From Streptomyces fildesensis (GTDB taxonomy: Bacteria; Actinomycetota; Actinomycetes; Streptomycetales; Streptomycetaceae): a stretch of 64,000 bases of DNA. Position 1 is the stretch's first letter. Every line of letters begins with the position of its first letter. The stretch covers positions 124,001 through 188,000 of the forward strand of contig NZ_JAAIKO010000004.1 of the NCBI RefSeq assembly GCF_016107395.1. Reading direction: 5' to 3'. Shown one piece after another: positions 45,457 through 55,400 of this stretch. The notes beneath the pieces are model-generated. The model saw nothing but the letters and a program-made list of their open reading frames with translations, was not told where the DNA came from and did no database searches. A program made the position numbers and the translations under genes.

Positions 45457-46145
45457 CGCGGCTGCTTCTCGCCGGTGCCGGGGAGGCGGCGGGCCTCGCC
45501 GCCTTCCTGGGCCGGCTGGTCCGCTGGGACAAGGCCGCCGTGGTGCGGCTGCGCTCCGCGGAGGGGGTGCTGGCGGTCTTCGGCCAGCCGCCCTTCGGCG
45601 GCGTGCTCGCCATTCGCACGGCCTCGCTCCGCGACGTTCTCGACCTCGATGCCACGGTCTCGGCGGGGCAGCTGCTGGAAGGCATCGAGGAACGGATCGA
45701 GGCAGGCGCCGGGGAAGCCCCCGACGGGAGCGGCGACGCCGTCGTGGTCCCGCCGTCCGTCACCGGCCCCGCATGGGCCGGGCTGCTGCCGCCGCGCGGT
45801 GGCTGGCAGCGGGTCGCGGAGTTCGCGCCCGAGGACGTACGGGCCGCCGCGGAGCGGCTGGTGGGGGAGTTCCGCTCGCGTACCGAAGTGCTGGTGCCGG
45901 AACGGCGGACGCGGGCCGAGCTCGACGCGCTCGCCGAGGAGGTCTGGTCCCGGCCGGTCGGGGACACGGCGCTGCCGATGCGCGCCGTGCACGCGGCGCA
46001 GGCGCTGGGTTTCCTGCGGGGTGGCCGCGACGAGCCGTTCACGCTGCTGACGGCAGGGGCCTGGCTGCGGCTGCGTACGCCCTACGGATCGATCGCCGTA
46101 CGGCGCACCGCCCTCGGCTCCGGCCTGACGGTCACGCCCGCCTGA
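45453..46145 (+). CDS. Conserved protein of unknown function
   Basis: This 230-residue protein starts at ATG overlapping the thioesterase stop. It begins MTRLLLAGAGEAAGLAAFLG and contains KAAVVRLRSAEGVLAVFGQPPFGGVLAIRT-type strands. It has no signal peptide or membrane segment and ends with a beta-rich part (LRTPYGSIAVRRTALG). No family is recognised. Third gene of the ettA transcription unit. Confidence 0.7.
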   Translation: MTRLLLAGAGEAAGLAAFLGRLVRWDKAAVVRLRSAEGVLAVFGQPPFGGVLAIRTASLRDVLDLDATVSAGQLLEGIEERIEAGAGEAPDGSGDAVVVPPSVTGPAWAGLLPPRGGWQRVAEFAPEDVRAAAERLVGEFRSRTEVLVPERRTRAELDALAEEVWSRPVGDTALPMRAVHAAQALGFLRGGRDEPFTLLTAGAWLRLRTPYGSIAVRRTALGSGLTVTPA

Positions 46146-46193
46146 CGGTCAAGGCCAGGCCCGCCTCGGACGCGTGCCAAAGCAGACAACGAC

Positions 46194-46234
46194 GCACCAC
46201 AACGCCGCACCACAACGCCGCACCCAACGACGCC
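46194..46234. repeat. 13-bp tandem repeat between converging genes
   Basis: GCACCACAACGCC occurs at 46194-46206 and 46207-46219, followed by the related GCACCCAACGACGCC. No gene is involved. Confidence 0.7.
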
Positions 46235-46248
46235 ACAACGCCGCCGGA

Positions 46249-47244
46249 TCAGTCCTCCTCCGGCGGCGTCGGCCGGTCCGGCCAGACGCCGATGTGGTCG
46301 GATTCCAGTTCCAGCAGGACCCGGTTCTCGATGGAGAGCGCCGCGGTGTAGTCGCGGGGCAGCTGCAGCCGTCCGGCGCGGTCGACGGTGGCGTACTCGC
46401 GGGCGACGACCGACTCCTGGCCGTGTTCGTCGATCTCGGTGTGGCGCAGCACCTCGGACGCCGTCCTGCCGTCCCGGATCGCGACCGTGCGGCGTACGGC
46501 GTCGGCCACGGCGTGGTCGTGGGTGACGACGACAACGGTGGTGCCGAGCTCCTCGTTGGCGGTCCTGAACGCGGCGAAGACCTGCTCGCCGGTGGCGGAG
46601 TCCAGTTCGCCGGTCGGCTCGTCGGCCAGCACCAGGGACGGGGAGTTGGCGAGTGCCACGGCGATGGCCGTGCGCTGCTGCTCGCCGCCGGACATCTGCC
46701 CGGGGTGCCGGTCGTGGCAGTAGCCGACGCCGAGCATGGTGAGGAGCTCCGTGGCGCGGGCGGCGTGCAGCCGCTTGGCGCGGAACCCGTCACGCCCCGA
46801 CAACTGCATCGGCAGCACGACATTCTGAGCTGCCGTCAGATAGGGCAGCAGGTTGCGGGCGGTCTGCTGCCAGACGAAGCCGACGACCTCCCGGCGGTAG
46901 CGCAGCCGGGACTTGGCGTCCATGTCGAGCAGGTCGTAGCCGCCGACGGAGGCAGCGCCCGCGGTCGGGACGTCAAGGCCGGCGAGGATGTTCAGCAGGG
47001 TGGACTTGCCGCTGCCCGAGGCGCCGACCAGGGCCATCAGCTCACCCTTGGCGACGAGCAGGTCCAGGCCCTGCAGCGCCTGGACCTCGACGCCGTCGGC
47101 CGTGAAGATCCGTACCAGCCGGTCGCAGCTGATGAGCGCGTCCTGCCCGTAGGCGGGCTGCTCGCGGCGGGCCGCCGCCCGCTGTTCCAGATCGGCCAGG
47201 GTGGTCGTGGCGCCGCCGGCGCCGCCCTCGGTGGTATGGGTCAT
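46249..47244 (-). CDS. ABC ATPase with a C-terminal AbrB/SpoVT-like hairpin
   Basis: This is a 331-residue protein. The ATPase core (~35-260) has GASGSGKST, VWQQTARNLLPYLTAAQNVV (Q-loop), MSGGEQQRTAIAVALA, LVLADEPTGELD and VVTHDHAV. The last ~45 residues (282-325) read REYATVDRAGRLQLPRDYTA followed by LSIENRVLLELESDHIGVWP. This fits the swapped-hairpin AbrB pattern (GRxxxP, then two strands), which is not part of normal MacB/LolD ATPases. The start 47244 follows AGGAG and overlaps the permease stop (ATGA). It is the energy subunit for the two permeases encoded upstream. Confidence 0.85.
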   Translation of the reverse strand: MTHTTEGGAGGATTTLADLEQRAAARREQPAYGQDALISCDRLVRIFTADGVEVQALQGLDLLVAKGELMALVGASGSGKSTLLNILAGLDVPTAGAASVGGYDLLDMDAKSRLRYRREVVGFVWQQTARNLLPYLTAAQNVVLPMQLSGRDGFRAKRLHAARATELLTMLGVGYCHDRHPGQMSGGEQQRTAIAVALANSPSLVLADEPTGELDSATGEQVFAAFRTANEELGTTVVVVTHDHAVADAVRRTVAIRDGRTASEVLRHTEIDEHGQESVVAREYATVDRAGRLQLPRDYTAALSIENRVLLELESDHIGVWPDRPTPPEED

Positions 47245-50039
47245 GAGCGGTCTCCTACTCTCAGGTCCGTACTCTCACGGCGCAGTCCGGTCACCCAGAC
47301 CTGCGCCAGCAGCACCACACAGGCCAGCGCCAGCAGTCCGGCCGAAGGCAGCGCCAGCGAGAGCGGGTCGGCGCGCAGCCCGAGGCCGGCGGGTACGTTC
47401 GTGCCGGGGTCGCTGCCGAACGCGAGTGCGGTGATGTCCACGCCGGGCCCGAGCAGCGGGATCACCGCGAGGCCGACGAGCACGCCGCCGATCGCCGCCA
47501 GCAGTGCCTGCGGCAGCATTTCCAGGAACACCAGCCGTCGCCCGTCGCGCCGCCCCATGCCCATCGTCCGCAGCCGGGCGAGCAGCGCGGCGCGTTGGGG
47601 GGCGGCCTGGAGCAGGGACAGCAGCAGCGCGAGCGCACTGTAACCGGCGCCGCCCGCGACCGCGGCGAGATAGATGCCCCGCGCCCCGGACTGCAGGGCC
47701 GAGTCGGCGAGTACGCCGCGCTCCTCGCTCAGCAGGGCGACGAACATGTTGGAGCCGGACGCGGCGGTGGCGGCGCGCAGCGCCTTGCCGTCGATGGGAC
47801 CGTTCGCGGTGATCATCAGCACCGTGGGGCCGGTGTATTGGCTGTAGTTCATGTCCGGGTGGCGCTTGGCGAGTTGCGCGGACGAGACGATCACGAAATC
47901 GGTGTTGGGTGCCGCCGGAGTGAGGTCCAGCACCGCTGCGGCCTTGATCTCGGTCGTTCCGATGGCGGGCTGCACCGAGAGGGTGCTGCCCGCGAGCTTC
48001 GCGGCGACCTTGCGGGAGACGACGGCCGGCATCGGGCCGGTGCCGTCGTCGTGCAGGAGTGCGTCGGCGGGGAAGTCGGGGAGCCCGATGGAGCGGGTCA
48101 GCGCGGCGTAGGCGACCGGGTCGACGCTGAGCACGCTGTAGGGCATCCCGAATCCGGAGGTGGGGGCGCTGGGCTCGACCCGGACGCCGGTGGTCCCGGC
48201 GACGCCGGGCACCTGCCGGATGTTCGCCGCGAGTTTCTCGGGCAGGACGAAGTTGGCGTCGATCCTGGCGTCCGCGCCGATGGCCGCGCGGGCCGCCTCG
48301 TCACGGCCGTCCGCGACCCCGGCGAGCACCGATCCACCGAACGAGGCCACCGTCAGCGACATCAGCAGGGCGAGCAGCGGCAGTTGGGCGCTGGCCGGGG
48401 AGCGGCCGGCGCGGGCCAGGCCGAGGTGGGTGACGGCGCCGGTCAGCCGGGCCGCGGGCCGGGCCAGCAGCCGCAGCGGCAGCGGGTACAGGCGCAGCAG
48501 GATCAGGGCGGCGGCGATGGCGACGAGGACGGGTGCGGCCGCGAGAAACGGGTCGGCGCCGCTGACGGTGCCCCGCCGGCGCAGGGCGACGACCGCGCCG
48601 ATGACCAGGACGGTGACCGTCAGCTCGGCCACCGTACGGCGCCGGGAGGGCCGGGCGGCGGCCACGTCCTCGCGTGCGGCCGGGCGCGGCCTGCGGTGGA
48701 CGGCGACGGCCCGCAATGGCAGGGCGAGCGAGGCGGTCACGGCCACTGCGGAGCCGAGCAGCACGGACAGCAGGTACCGGTCGGTCGGCAGCAGGACCAG
48801 GGCGAGCACGGTTCCGGCGAGCGCGGCCGGCACGGCGGCCGCCGTGGTCTCGCCGAGCAGCCGTCCGACCATGCCGCGCAGGGAGCCGCCGCGCGAGCGC
48901 AGCAGGGCGAGTTCGCCGCGCCGCCGCTCGGCCGCGAGCCCGCCGGCCATGAGCAGGACGGCGAACGCGGTGGCGCCGACACCGATCGCGGCGACCAGGA
49001 CCAGCGGCAGCGCCGCCGCCCGGTCGCGTTCGTAGGCGGTGAGCAGCCGGCCGAGCCCGGTCGTGATGTGGATGTAACTCCCGGTGCCCTCCTGCAGCGC
49101 GGTCGCGGCCGGGCCGCTGTCGAGCGAGGCCAGCTGCGCCTGGAGCGGGGCCACGTCCTGGGCCGTGAGCCGGCCGGCGTCGGCGGGGTGGTGCCAGTAG
49201 AAGGACGCGCCCTTGCCCAGGCTGAGCAGGGCCGGTGCCGCCTCCGGCGCGATCAGCACGGTGAAGTGCCAGTAGAACGTGGGGTATTCGCCGGGCCGCG
49301 GGGGAGGTGACGTCAACTGGGGAGCGAGGACGTCGGGTTCCTCGTTCCAGTACGCGCCTCCCGGCTCGGTGGGTGAGACGATGCCGGTCACATGGACGGT
49401 GAACGCCGTGCGCAGGGTGCTGAGGTGGATCTCGGAGCCGGGACGCAGGCCCATCACCTTGGCGGTCTGTTCGGTGACCGCCGCATCGACGCGGTTCGAC
49501 CCGCCCGACGCGTCGGCGGGAGCGGGACCGCGCGGCATGCTGCCGGCCACCAGCCGGGAGTGCTGCTCCAGACCCTGCTGGGCGACGAGGTCGGCCATCG
49601 GGTTCAGCACCTTGGTCGGCCGGGGCAGTCCGGGATCCAGCGCCGCGGAGTCGCTGCCGGTCCTGACCCCGATCACGGACTGACCCGGCAGCAGGCGCAG
49701 AGGCGGTCGTACGAGCTTCTGGAACTCCGACTCCACGCCGGCGATCCACTCCGGCGCGAACCGCGACGCTCCGGAGGCGCCCTCGGTGTCCGGACCCGAC
49801 GAGGTGTCGCTGAGGGACAGCGTGCGGTCGCGCAGCTTGGCGTCGGCGAGCGAACCGCGCAGCGCCTTGACCTCGTAGCGGTCCACCGCCCGCGGCAGCG
49901 CGGCCGCGAGGAAGGCGGTGACCAGCACGAGCAGGGCCATCGCGATGGCGGCGGCCGGAGCGGCGCGCAGCCGGACCCGCACCCAGGAGAGCGCGGCGGC
50001 CCGTGGAGCCGCCGGGAGACCTTCGGTCCCGTTCGTCAT
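47241..50039 (-). CDS. FtsX-type ABC permease (932 aa)
   Basis: This large permease begins with a helix (AAIAMALLVLVTAFLAAALP) and an extracytoplasmic domain (~55-330). A helix cluster with RRGELALLRSRGGSLRGMVGRL, the FtsX motif, is followed by a second domain and the closing helices with RAALLARLRTMGMGRRDGRRL. It starts one base after the upstream permease stop and overlaps the ATPase. With the 1108-residue partner it forms a heterodimeric exporter of unknown substrate; signals and transport direction are typical of lipid or peptide extrusion complexes. Confidence 0.88.
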   Translation of the reverse strand: MTNGTEGLPAAPRAAALSWVRVRLRAAPAAAIAMALLVLVTAFLAAALPRAVDRYEVKALRGSLADAKLRDRTLSLSDTSSGPDTEGASGASRFAPEWIAGVESEFQKLVRPPLRLLPGQSVIGVRTGSDSAALDPGLPRPTKVLNPMADLVAQQGLEQHSRLVAGSMPRGPAPADASGGSNRVDAAVTEQTAKVMGLRPGSEIHLSTLRTAFTVHVTGIVSPTEPGGAYWNEEPDVLAPQLTSPPPRPGEYPTFYWHFTVLIAPEAAPALLSLGKGASFYWHHPADAGRLTAQDVAPLQAQLASLDSGPAATALQEGTGSYIHITTGLGRLLTAYERDRAAALPLVLVAAIGVGATAFAVLLMAGGLAAERRRGELALLRSRGGSLRGMVGRLLGETTAAAVPAALAGTVLALVLLPTDRYLLSVLLGSAVAVTASLALPLRAVAVHRRPRPAAREDVAAARPSRRRTVAELTVTVLVIGAVVALRRRGTVSGADPFLAAAPVLVAIAAALILLRLYPLPLRLLARPAARLTGAVTHLGLARAGRSPASAQLPLLALLMSLTVASFGGSVLAGVADGRDEAARAAIGADARIDANFVLPEKLAANIRQVPGVAGTTGVRVEPSAPTSGFGMPYSVLSVDPVAYAALTRSIGLPDFPADALLHDDGTGPMPAVVSRKVAAKLAGSTLSVQPAIGTTEIKAAAVLDLTPAAPNTDFVIVSSAQLAKRHPDMNYSQYTGPTVLMITANGPIDGKALRAATAASGSNMFVALLSEERGVLADSALQSGARGIYLAAVAGGAGYSALALLLSLLQAAPQRAALLARLRTMGMGRRDGRRLVFLEMLPQALLAAIGGVLVGLAVIPLLGPGVDITALAFGSDPGTNVPAGLGLRADPLSLALPSAGLLALACVVLLAQVWVTGLRRESTDLRVGDRS

Positions 50040-50040
50040 G

Positions 50041-53000
50041 TCAGTCCTCCCCTTGCCTGCGCAGCGCGGTGACCGGGTCGCCGCGCCGGACCGCCGTCAG
50101 GACGACCACCAGCAGCGGTACGACCAGCACGATGGCGATCAGCTGGGCCAGCGGCCCCACCGGCAGGGTGACCAGCAGTCCCGGAACGGGCTGGGACGCC
50201 TGCGCCGTCAGAACGATCAGTGGTACGACCAGCCGGGTCAGCAGCGCGCCCAGCGCCACCCCGACCACCAGGGCCAGCAGCACCAGCAGGCCCTGCTCCG
50301 CGGCCATCATCCGGGCCAGCTTGCGGCGGGGCGCCCCCAGCGCCCGCAGCACCGCGAACTCCCCGCTGCGCTCGCGGATCGCGCCGGCCGAACTGACCGC
50401 GAAGCCCACCGCCGCCAGCACCGCGGCGGCGATCACGGCGGCCGGCAGCACCGACTGCGGCCCGGCGCCAAGCGGGTCGGCCCGCAGCTCCGACGCGGTC
50501 TCGTCACGCACCAGCAGGGAATCGATGTCGGCCCGGTCGCGCAGCGCGGCGGCGATCTTCCCGGTGGCGCCCGGCCGGGCGGCCAGCCACCACTCGCTGG
50601 GCTCCATGCCGCGGCCGCCCGTCGCGTTGAGCGTCCGGTTCACGGCGCGCAGGTCCAGCAGCAGCGCTCCGCCGTCCTTCAGGGAGGACGGCGGTGCGGT
50701 GGTGCCGGGCAGCGCGCGGATCGCGGAGGTGATGCGCACGGTCGTCTCGATGCCGTTCAGTTCGACGCGGACATCGCCGCCCACCTTGCTGCCGGTGGCC
50801 AGCAGGAAGGCGTCGGTGGCGACCCCGGCGAGCGGCGGGGCGGCCGGTTCTGCGACACGTACGGAGAGGTGGGCGCCCTTGGAGTCCGCCAGGGTCGGGT
50901 CGGTGGCCCCGGTCGAGTAGTCCACGGTCAGCGCGGCCCCGGCCTGGGTGCTGGTGACGGTGCCGGCGTTCGGCTGGAGGGCGGGGTCACTGCCGAGCGT
51001 GGTGTCGGCCCGCTGCATCTGCGCCTTCGCGGCCCAGGACGAGCCGGCGGCGGCCGTCAGCGGGCGGACGGCGCCGTCCGCGGTGACGGTCGCCGGGGCG
51101 AGGGTGAGCCGGTGCTTCTCGACGAACTCGGGGGCCGCGTAGTCGACTTCGACGCGGGTGAGCCGCAGCGGTCCCGCCGGGGACCCGCCCGTCCGGCCCG
51201 CCGCGTCGGCGAGGTCCAGGACCAGGAGGTGCGGCTTTCCGTCGGCCGGGACATCGCCGAGCGGGAACGCGTATGTGATGCCGTTGCCGTCCTTGAGGAC
51301 CGCGGTGAGCGAGTCGACGACCCCGCCCTGCCCGTCCGAGTCGAGCCGCGCGGTGAAGCGCAACTGCTGGGCGGTGGCGTCGACGGGGAAGCCCGCGGTC
51401 TCCTTCGCTCCGCCGGACGGATCGGCCCGCAGCGGCCGGAGCAGCTCCGGCAGCGGACGGTCGGCGAGATCCTGGCGGAACTGCATCACCTCGCCGGCCT
51501 TCGCCGTGTCGATCATGAGGACGGAGGCCACGCGCTGTTCGGGCAGCGTCAGTTGGGACCGCGCCGCGGGGGCGGCGGTGGCGATGCCGGGAGTGTGTTC
51601 GTACACCCCCGCCTGTCCGAACGGCGGGGTGGTGGCGCCGGTCACCCGCAGGTCCGCGCCCACCGCGAAGTCGGCCTGGTCGCGCTGGGACCGGTCCCAG
51701 CTGGCGCCCTGTCCGATCGCGAACATGCCCATGGCGACGGCCAGTACGAGCAGCAGCACGGCTCCGGCGCCGCGCCGCGGTCGCCGGGAGAGCTGCCAGC
51801 CCGCGAGGGCGAGCGCCAGCCCGCTGCCCCGCGCCGCCCTGCGCTCACCGAGCCGGGCGGCCAGCGGCAGCAGCCGCAGGATCAGGACGGTGCCGGCCAG
51901 CAGGCACAGCGCGGGCGCGGCGACCAGCACCGGGTCCACGCCGAGGCTGCCGCCGGTGTCGGCGCTCAGCACCCCGGTGTCCGAGGCGCGGCTCGACAAC
52001 TGCCAGTAGGCGATGCCGGCGAGCAGCAGCAGTCCGAGGTCGGCCCCGGCCTGTACCGCGGCGGGCAGCGCCCCGCGCCGGGCGCGTGCCGAGCGCTCCT
52101 CGACATAGCTCCCGGCGCTCCGCAGGGCCGGCACGATGACGGCGAAGGCGCAGGCCAGCGCGGTTCCGGCGGCCACCCACCAGGCGGCCGCACCGATCGC
52201 GCCGCCCAGGTCGGTGCCGGACCTGGCCAGCGCACCCTGCCCGGCCAGCAGCCGGATGACCGGCCCGGCGAGCAGCGGCGCGGCCAGTCCCGCGGGCACC
52301 GCGAGCAGCAGTGACTCCGTGGCGGCCAGCCGGGCGACGCGGCCGCGCGAGCCGCCGCGGGCCCGCAGCAGCGCGGTCTCGCCGGCCCGTTCCTCGGACA
52401 GCAGCTGGGCGACGAGCAGCAGGGCGAAACCGGCCAGGATCAGCAGCTGCAGTGCGCCGATCAGCAGCGTGGAGCGGGTCACCAGCAGGGTGCGCTGCAC
52501 CCCGGTGAGCAGGTCGGGCAGCTCGGAGGAGATCTGGATGCCGGAATTCGCCGGGTCCTTGGCGGTGGCGTCGATGGTCCGCCGCACGTCGTCCCGCACC
52601 CCGGGGATCCCGGCCACGTCCAGGTTCCGGAAGTCGGCGGTGCTCTGCCAGGACATCTCGGCGGGCGTGAGGCGGTCGGAGGCGAAGACGCTCGGGTCGG
52701 CGAGCAGCGGCCCGTAGGTGGTGAAGGACACGGTGCGGATGCCGTGGCCGCCCATCGGGTCGAGCTGCCAGTACGGGTCGGTCCGGTCGGTCGGGCGGTA
52801 GGTGCCGGTGACCCGGATGTGGAGCACCGGGCCGCCGAGCCGGCTGGTCAGGTCGACCAGGGTGCCGGGCCGCACGCCCAGGGAGCGGGCCACGGGCTCG
52901 GGGACCGCCACCGGCACGACGCCGGTGCCGCGGTCGACCGCGGTGGGCCAGCCGCCCTGGACCAGCGTCACGTGCGCCCGGTCGAAGGTGGCCAGCAGCG

Positions 53001-53367
53001 TCAGGTCCGGGTCGGCGCCCTTGGGGGCGCCGGACGCGGCACCGCCCAGCGTGGCCGGCAGCGCGTACGGCCCGGACCGGGTGCTGGACCGCACCTCCGC
53101 GGGCAGCCCGTCGTACGCGCTCCCCAGGTTCTTGCGGATCCCGGCGTCCGAGGTCCGCCAGGCGTCGGCCGTGACGGTCATCTGGACGTTGACGGTGGTC
53201 CGCGCCGCCGACTGGTGTTCGAGTGTGCGGCGCAGCCCGGCATCGCCGATGGCGCTGGTGAACGCGGCGAGGGTGGCCAGCACGCTGGTGGTGAGAACCA
53301 CGGTGAGGAGGGCGGCGGTCAGCAGCAATCGGTGCGCGCGGACACGCAGAAACACAAACCCCGTCAC
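50041..53367 (-). CDS. FtsX-type ABC permease (1108 aa)
   Basis: This is the first gene of the cassette. GTG 53367 has GGGGGA upstream. It opens with a helix (LLLTAALLTVVLTTSVLATLA) and a long extracytoplasmic domain, then helices with RAGETALLRARGGSRGRVARL. A large second extracytoplasmic domain (~580-960) precedes the final helices with ERSGEFAVLRALGAPRRKLARMMA. The central domain contains a beta-rich segment (~620-760) unlike ordinary FtsX loops, perhaps a ligand-binding insert. A possible -10 TACACT lies about 60 bp upstream. Its partner and ATPase follow without gaps. Confidence 0.88.
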   Translation of the reverse strand: MTGFVFLRVRAHRLLLTAALLTVVLTTSVLATLAAFTSAIGDAGLRRTLEHQSAARTTVNVQMTVTADAWRTSDAGIRKNLGSAYDGLPAEVRSSTRSGPYALPATLGGAASGAPKGADPDLTLLATFDRAHVTLVQGGWPTAVDRGTGVVPVAVPEPVARSLGVRPGTLVDLTSRLGGPVLHIRVTGTYRPTDRTDPYWQLDPMGGHGIRTVSFTTYGPLLADPSVFASDRLTPAEMSWQSTADFRNLDVAGIPGVRDDVRRTIDATAKDPANSGIQISSELPDLLTGVQRTLLVTRSTLLIGALQLLILAGFALLLVAQLLSEERAGETALLRARGGSRGRVARLAATESLLLAVPAGLAAPLLAGPVIRLLAGQGALARSGTDLGGAIGAAAWWVAAGTALACAFAVIVPALRSAGSYVEERSARARRGALPAAVQAGADLGLLLLAGIAYWQLSSRASDTGVLSADTGGSLGVDPVLVAAPALCLLAGTVLILRLLPLAARLGERRAARGSGLALALAGWQLSRRPRRGAGAVLLLVLAVAMGMFAIGQGASWDRSQRDQADFAVGADLRVTGATTPPFGQAGVYEHTPGIATAAPAARSQLTLPEQRVASVLMIDTAKAGEVMQFRQDLADRPLPELLRPLRADPSGGAKETAGFPVDATAQQLRFTARLDSDGQGGVVDSLTAVLKDGNGITYAFPLGDVPADGKPHLLVLDLADAAGRTGGSPAGPLRLTRVEVDYAAPEFVEKHRLTLAPATVTADGAVRPLTAAAGSSWAAKAQMQRADTTLGSDPALQPNAGTVTSTQAGAALTVDYSTGATDPTLADSKGAHLSVRVAEPAAPPLAGVATDAFLLATGSKVGGDVRVELNGIETTVRITSAIRALPGTTAPPSSLKDGGALLLDLRAVNRTLNATGGRGMEPSEWWLAARPGATGKIAAALRDRADIDSLLVRDETASELRADPLGAGPQSVLPAAVIAAAVLAAVGFAVSSAGAIRERSGEFAVLRALGAPRRKLARMMAAEQGLLVLLALVVGVALGALLTRLVVPLIVLTAQASQPVPGLLVTLPVGPLAQLIAIVLVVPLLVVVLTAVRRGDPVTALRRQGED

Positions 53368-53524
53368 GCTTATCCCCCGTTCGACCGCTGTTCGGATGCT
53401 CTCAAACAGATCGGGCGTGAGGAAGTGTAGAAGATTGTCGCAATACGATCGTGACCCGTTGTCCGTTGTCCGATGTCCGGTCAGCGGACGGTCGCAGCAC
53501 GGTCAGACGGTAACGGCGGTCCGC

Positions 53525-53929
53525 TCAGCCCGCGGTGTTCACCATCGACGCGGCGGCGTACACCAGGTAGTCCCACAACTGCCGCTCGTGCTCAGGCGCG
53601 AGGGCCAGATCGTCGACCGCGTCCCGCATGTGGCGCAGCCACGCGTCGTGCGCGGCCTGGTCGACCTGGAAGGGCGCGTGGCGCATCCGCAGCCGCGGGT
53701 GGCCGCGGTTGTCGCTGTAGGTGCGCGGGCCGCCCCAGTACTGCATGAGAAAGAGCGTCAGGCGCTCCTCGGCCGGGCCGAGGTCCTCCTCCGGGTACAT
53801 CGCCCGCAGTTCGGGGTCGGCCGCGACACCCTCGTAGAAGCGGTGCACCAGCCGCCGGAACGTCTGCTCGCCGCCGACGGCGTCGTAGAACGTCTGCTGC
53901 GGCGCCGTGTCCTGCGGGGTCTCGTTCAC
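53525..53929 (-). CDS. glbO: Truncated haemoglobin (group II type)
   Basis: This is a 134-residue globin; GTG 53929 follows [25 protein letters not shown] is helix [25 protein letters not shown] and [17 protein letters not shown] supply the proximal F8 histidine, and DAWLRHM carries the Trp at G8 characteristic of TrHbO. It binds oxygen or nitric oxide in the cytoplasm. It sits alone between the ABC cassette and a methyltransferase on the opposite strand. Confidence 0.9.
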   Translation of the reverse strand: MNETPQDTAPQQTFYDAVGGEQTFRRLVHRFYEGVAADPELRAMYPEEDLGPAEERLTLFLMQYWGGPRTYSDNRGHPRLRMRHAPFQVDQAAHDAWLRHMRDAVDDLALAPEHERQLWDYLVYAAASMVNTAG

Positions 53930-54184
53930 TCAGCTCCACCTCAAGATGTCGCACCGGCCCGGCGCCGGTCGACGTGGTGCGCGCACGGGGCACCGGGGTC
54001 GCCCCCGGGAAGCGCGCGGCACTCCTCCATGGTCTCAGACGACCCGGCGGAGGACCTGGGACCTACGACCCGGTGCGCGACGGGGGCGGGACGAGGGCGC
54101 GACGGGGGGGCGGGAACGGTCTCCGGCCGCCCGGTGCGGGCGCGGGGCGTCGCGGATCGGGCCCGGCCGCCGCACAGTGGAGCT

Positions 54185-55348
54185 ATGGAGGACGCGGACC
54201 GGAAGGATCACCGCACCGAGGCGGCGGACGCGCTGCGCGACCTGCTGGTACGCCGGATCGTCGCGGCCGGCGGGCTGGCCGACCCCGGGTGGCGGGCGGC
54301 CTTCGAGCAGGTGCCGCGCCATCTGTTCGTCCCCGAGTACTACAGTCCGCGGCCCGGCGGATACGAACGGCTCACCGCGGACGACCCCGATCCGAAGGAG
54401 CGCGCCCGCTGGCTGACCGGCGCCTACGAGGACGTTCCGCTGGTCACGCACGTACAGGACGGAAGGCTGATCTCGTCCAGCAGCCAGCCGTCGCTGATGG
54501 CCTCGATGGCCGAGGCACTGGAGGTACGGGAGGGGCGGACGGTGCTGGAGATCGGCGCAGGCACCGGCTACAACGCGGCGCTGCTCGCCCACCGCCTCGG
54601 CGACGACGCCGTCACCACCGTCGACCTGGACCCGGAGATCACCGACGCGGCCCGCGCGCACCTCGCGACGGCGGGCGCCGCACCGGCCGTCGTCACCGGC
54701 GACGGAGCCCTCGGCCACCCGGACCGGGCGCCCTACGACCGGATCGTCGCGACCTGCGAGCTGCCGTCCGTGCCGGTCGAGTGGCTGCGCCAGTGCCGCC
54801 CCGGCGGCCGGATCCTCGCGCCGTTCGCGGGCGGGCTGATCCGGCTGACCGTCACCGGTCCCGACCGTGCGGAGGGCCGTTTCCTGCACACCGCGGCCTA
54901 CTTCGTCCCGCTGCGCGGAGCGGCCGCCTCCCACCGGCGGGATCCCGTACCGGACGGGCCGGACGACGGGTCACCGGACGCGCCGCCGGACGAGGCCCCG
55001 GAGACGGTCCGCTGGTCCGGCACGCCGCCGCGGGTCCTGGAGGACGATCTCTTCCGCTTCCTGCTGACCCTCCGGACGGGCGCGCTGGAGGTCCGCTGGG
55101 CCTCCGGCGACCGCGGCGTCGCCATCACCGCCCCTGACGGCTCCAGCGCCCGCGCCGACCGCGACGGCAGGGTCCTGCTGGCCGGGCCCCGCGATCTGTG
55201 GGCGATCGCGGAGGACGCCCACGAGCTGTGGCTGCGCGCGTCCCGGCCGGCGCGTGACCGCTACGGCCTCTCCGTCGACGGAGACCGCCAGTGGACCTGG
55301 CTGGACGCTCCTGACGGGGCGCACGTCTGGGACGTCCCGGCCGCCTGA
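54185..55348 (+). CDS. PCMT-like SAM-dependent methyltransferase
   Basis: This is a 387-residue protein. The core matches protein-L-isoaspartate methyltransferases: VPRHLFVPEYY, SSSQPSLMASMAEAL (pre-motif I), TVLEIGAGTGYNAALLAHRL (motif I), TVDLDPEI and GHPDRAPYDRIVATCEL (motif II). The C-terminal ~150 residues are extra and contain an acidic spacer plus a beta-rich domain. Actinobacterial relatives either repair isoaspartate or modify peptides; no precursor peptide gene was seen nearby. ATG 54185 has GTGGAG immediately upstream. Confidence 0.8.
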   Translation: MEDADRKDHRTEAADALRDLLVRRIVAAGGLADPGWRAAFEQVPRHLFVPEYYSPRPGGYERLTADDPDPKERARWLTGAYEDVPLVTHVQDGRLISSSSQPSLMASMAEALEVREGRTVLEIGAGTGYNAALLAHRLGDDAVTTVDLDPEITDAARAHLATAGAAPAVVTGDGALGHPDRAPYDRIVATCELPSVPVEWLRQCRPGGRILAPFAGGLIRLTVTGPDRAEGRFLHTAAYFVPLRGAAASHRRDPVPDGPDDGSPDAPPDEAPETVRWSGTPPRVLEDDLFRFLLTLRTGALEVRWASGDRGVAITAPDGSSARADRDGRVLLAGPRDLWAIAEDAHELWLRASRPARDRYGLSVDGDRQWTWLDAPDGAHVWDVPAA

Positions 55349-55400
55349 AGGGCTCGGGGCAACAGGGGCAGCGAGAGGGCAACGAGAAGGGCAGCGAGAA

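Noticed and set aside
54185..55348. PCMT-like methyltransferase as part of a peptide natural-product cluster
   Set aside because: No precursor peptide, cyclase or protease of a RiPP pathway seen within 5 kb; the flanking 255 bp show only a weak frame.
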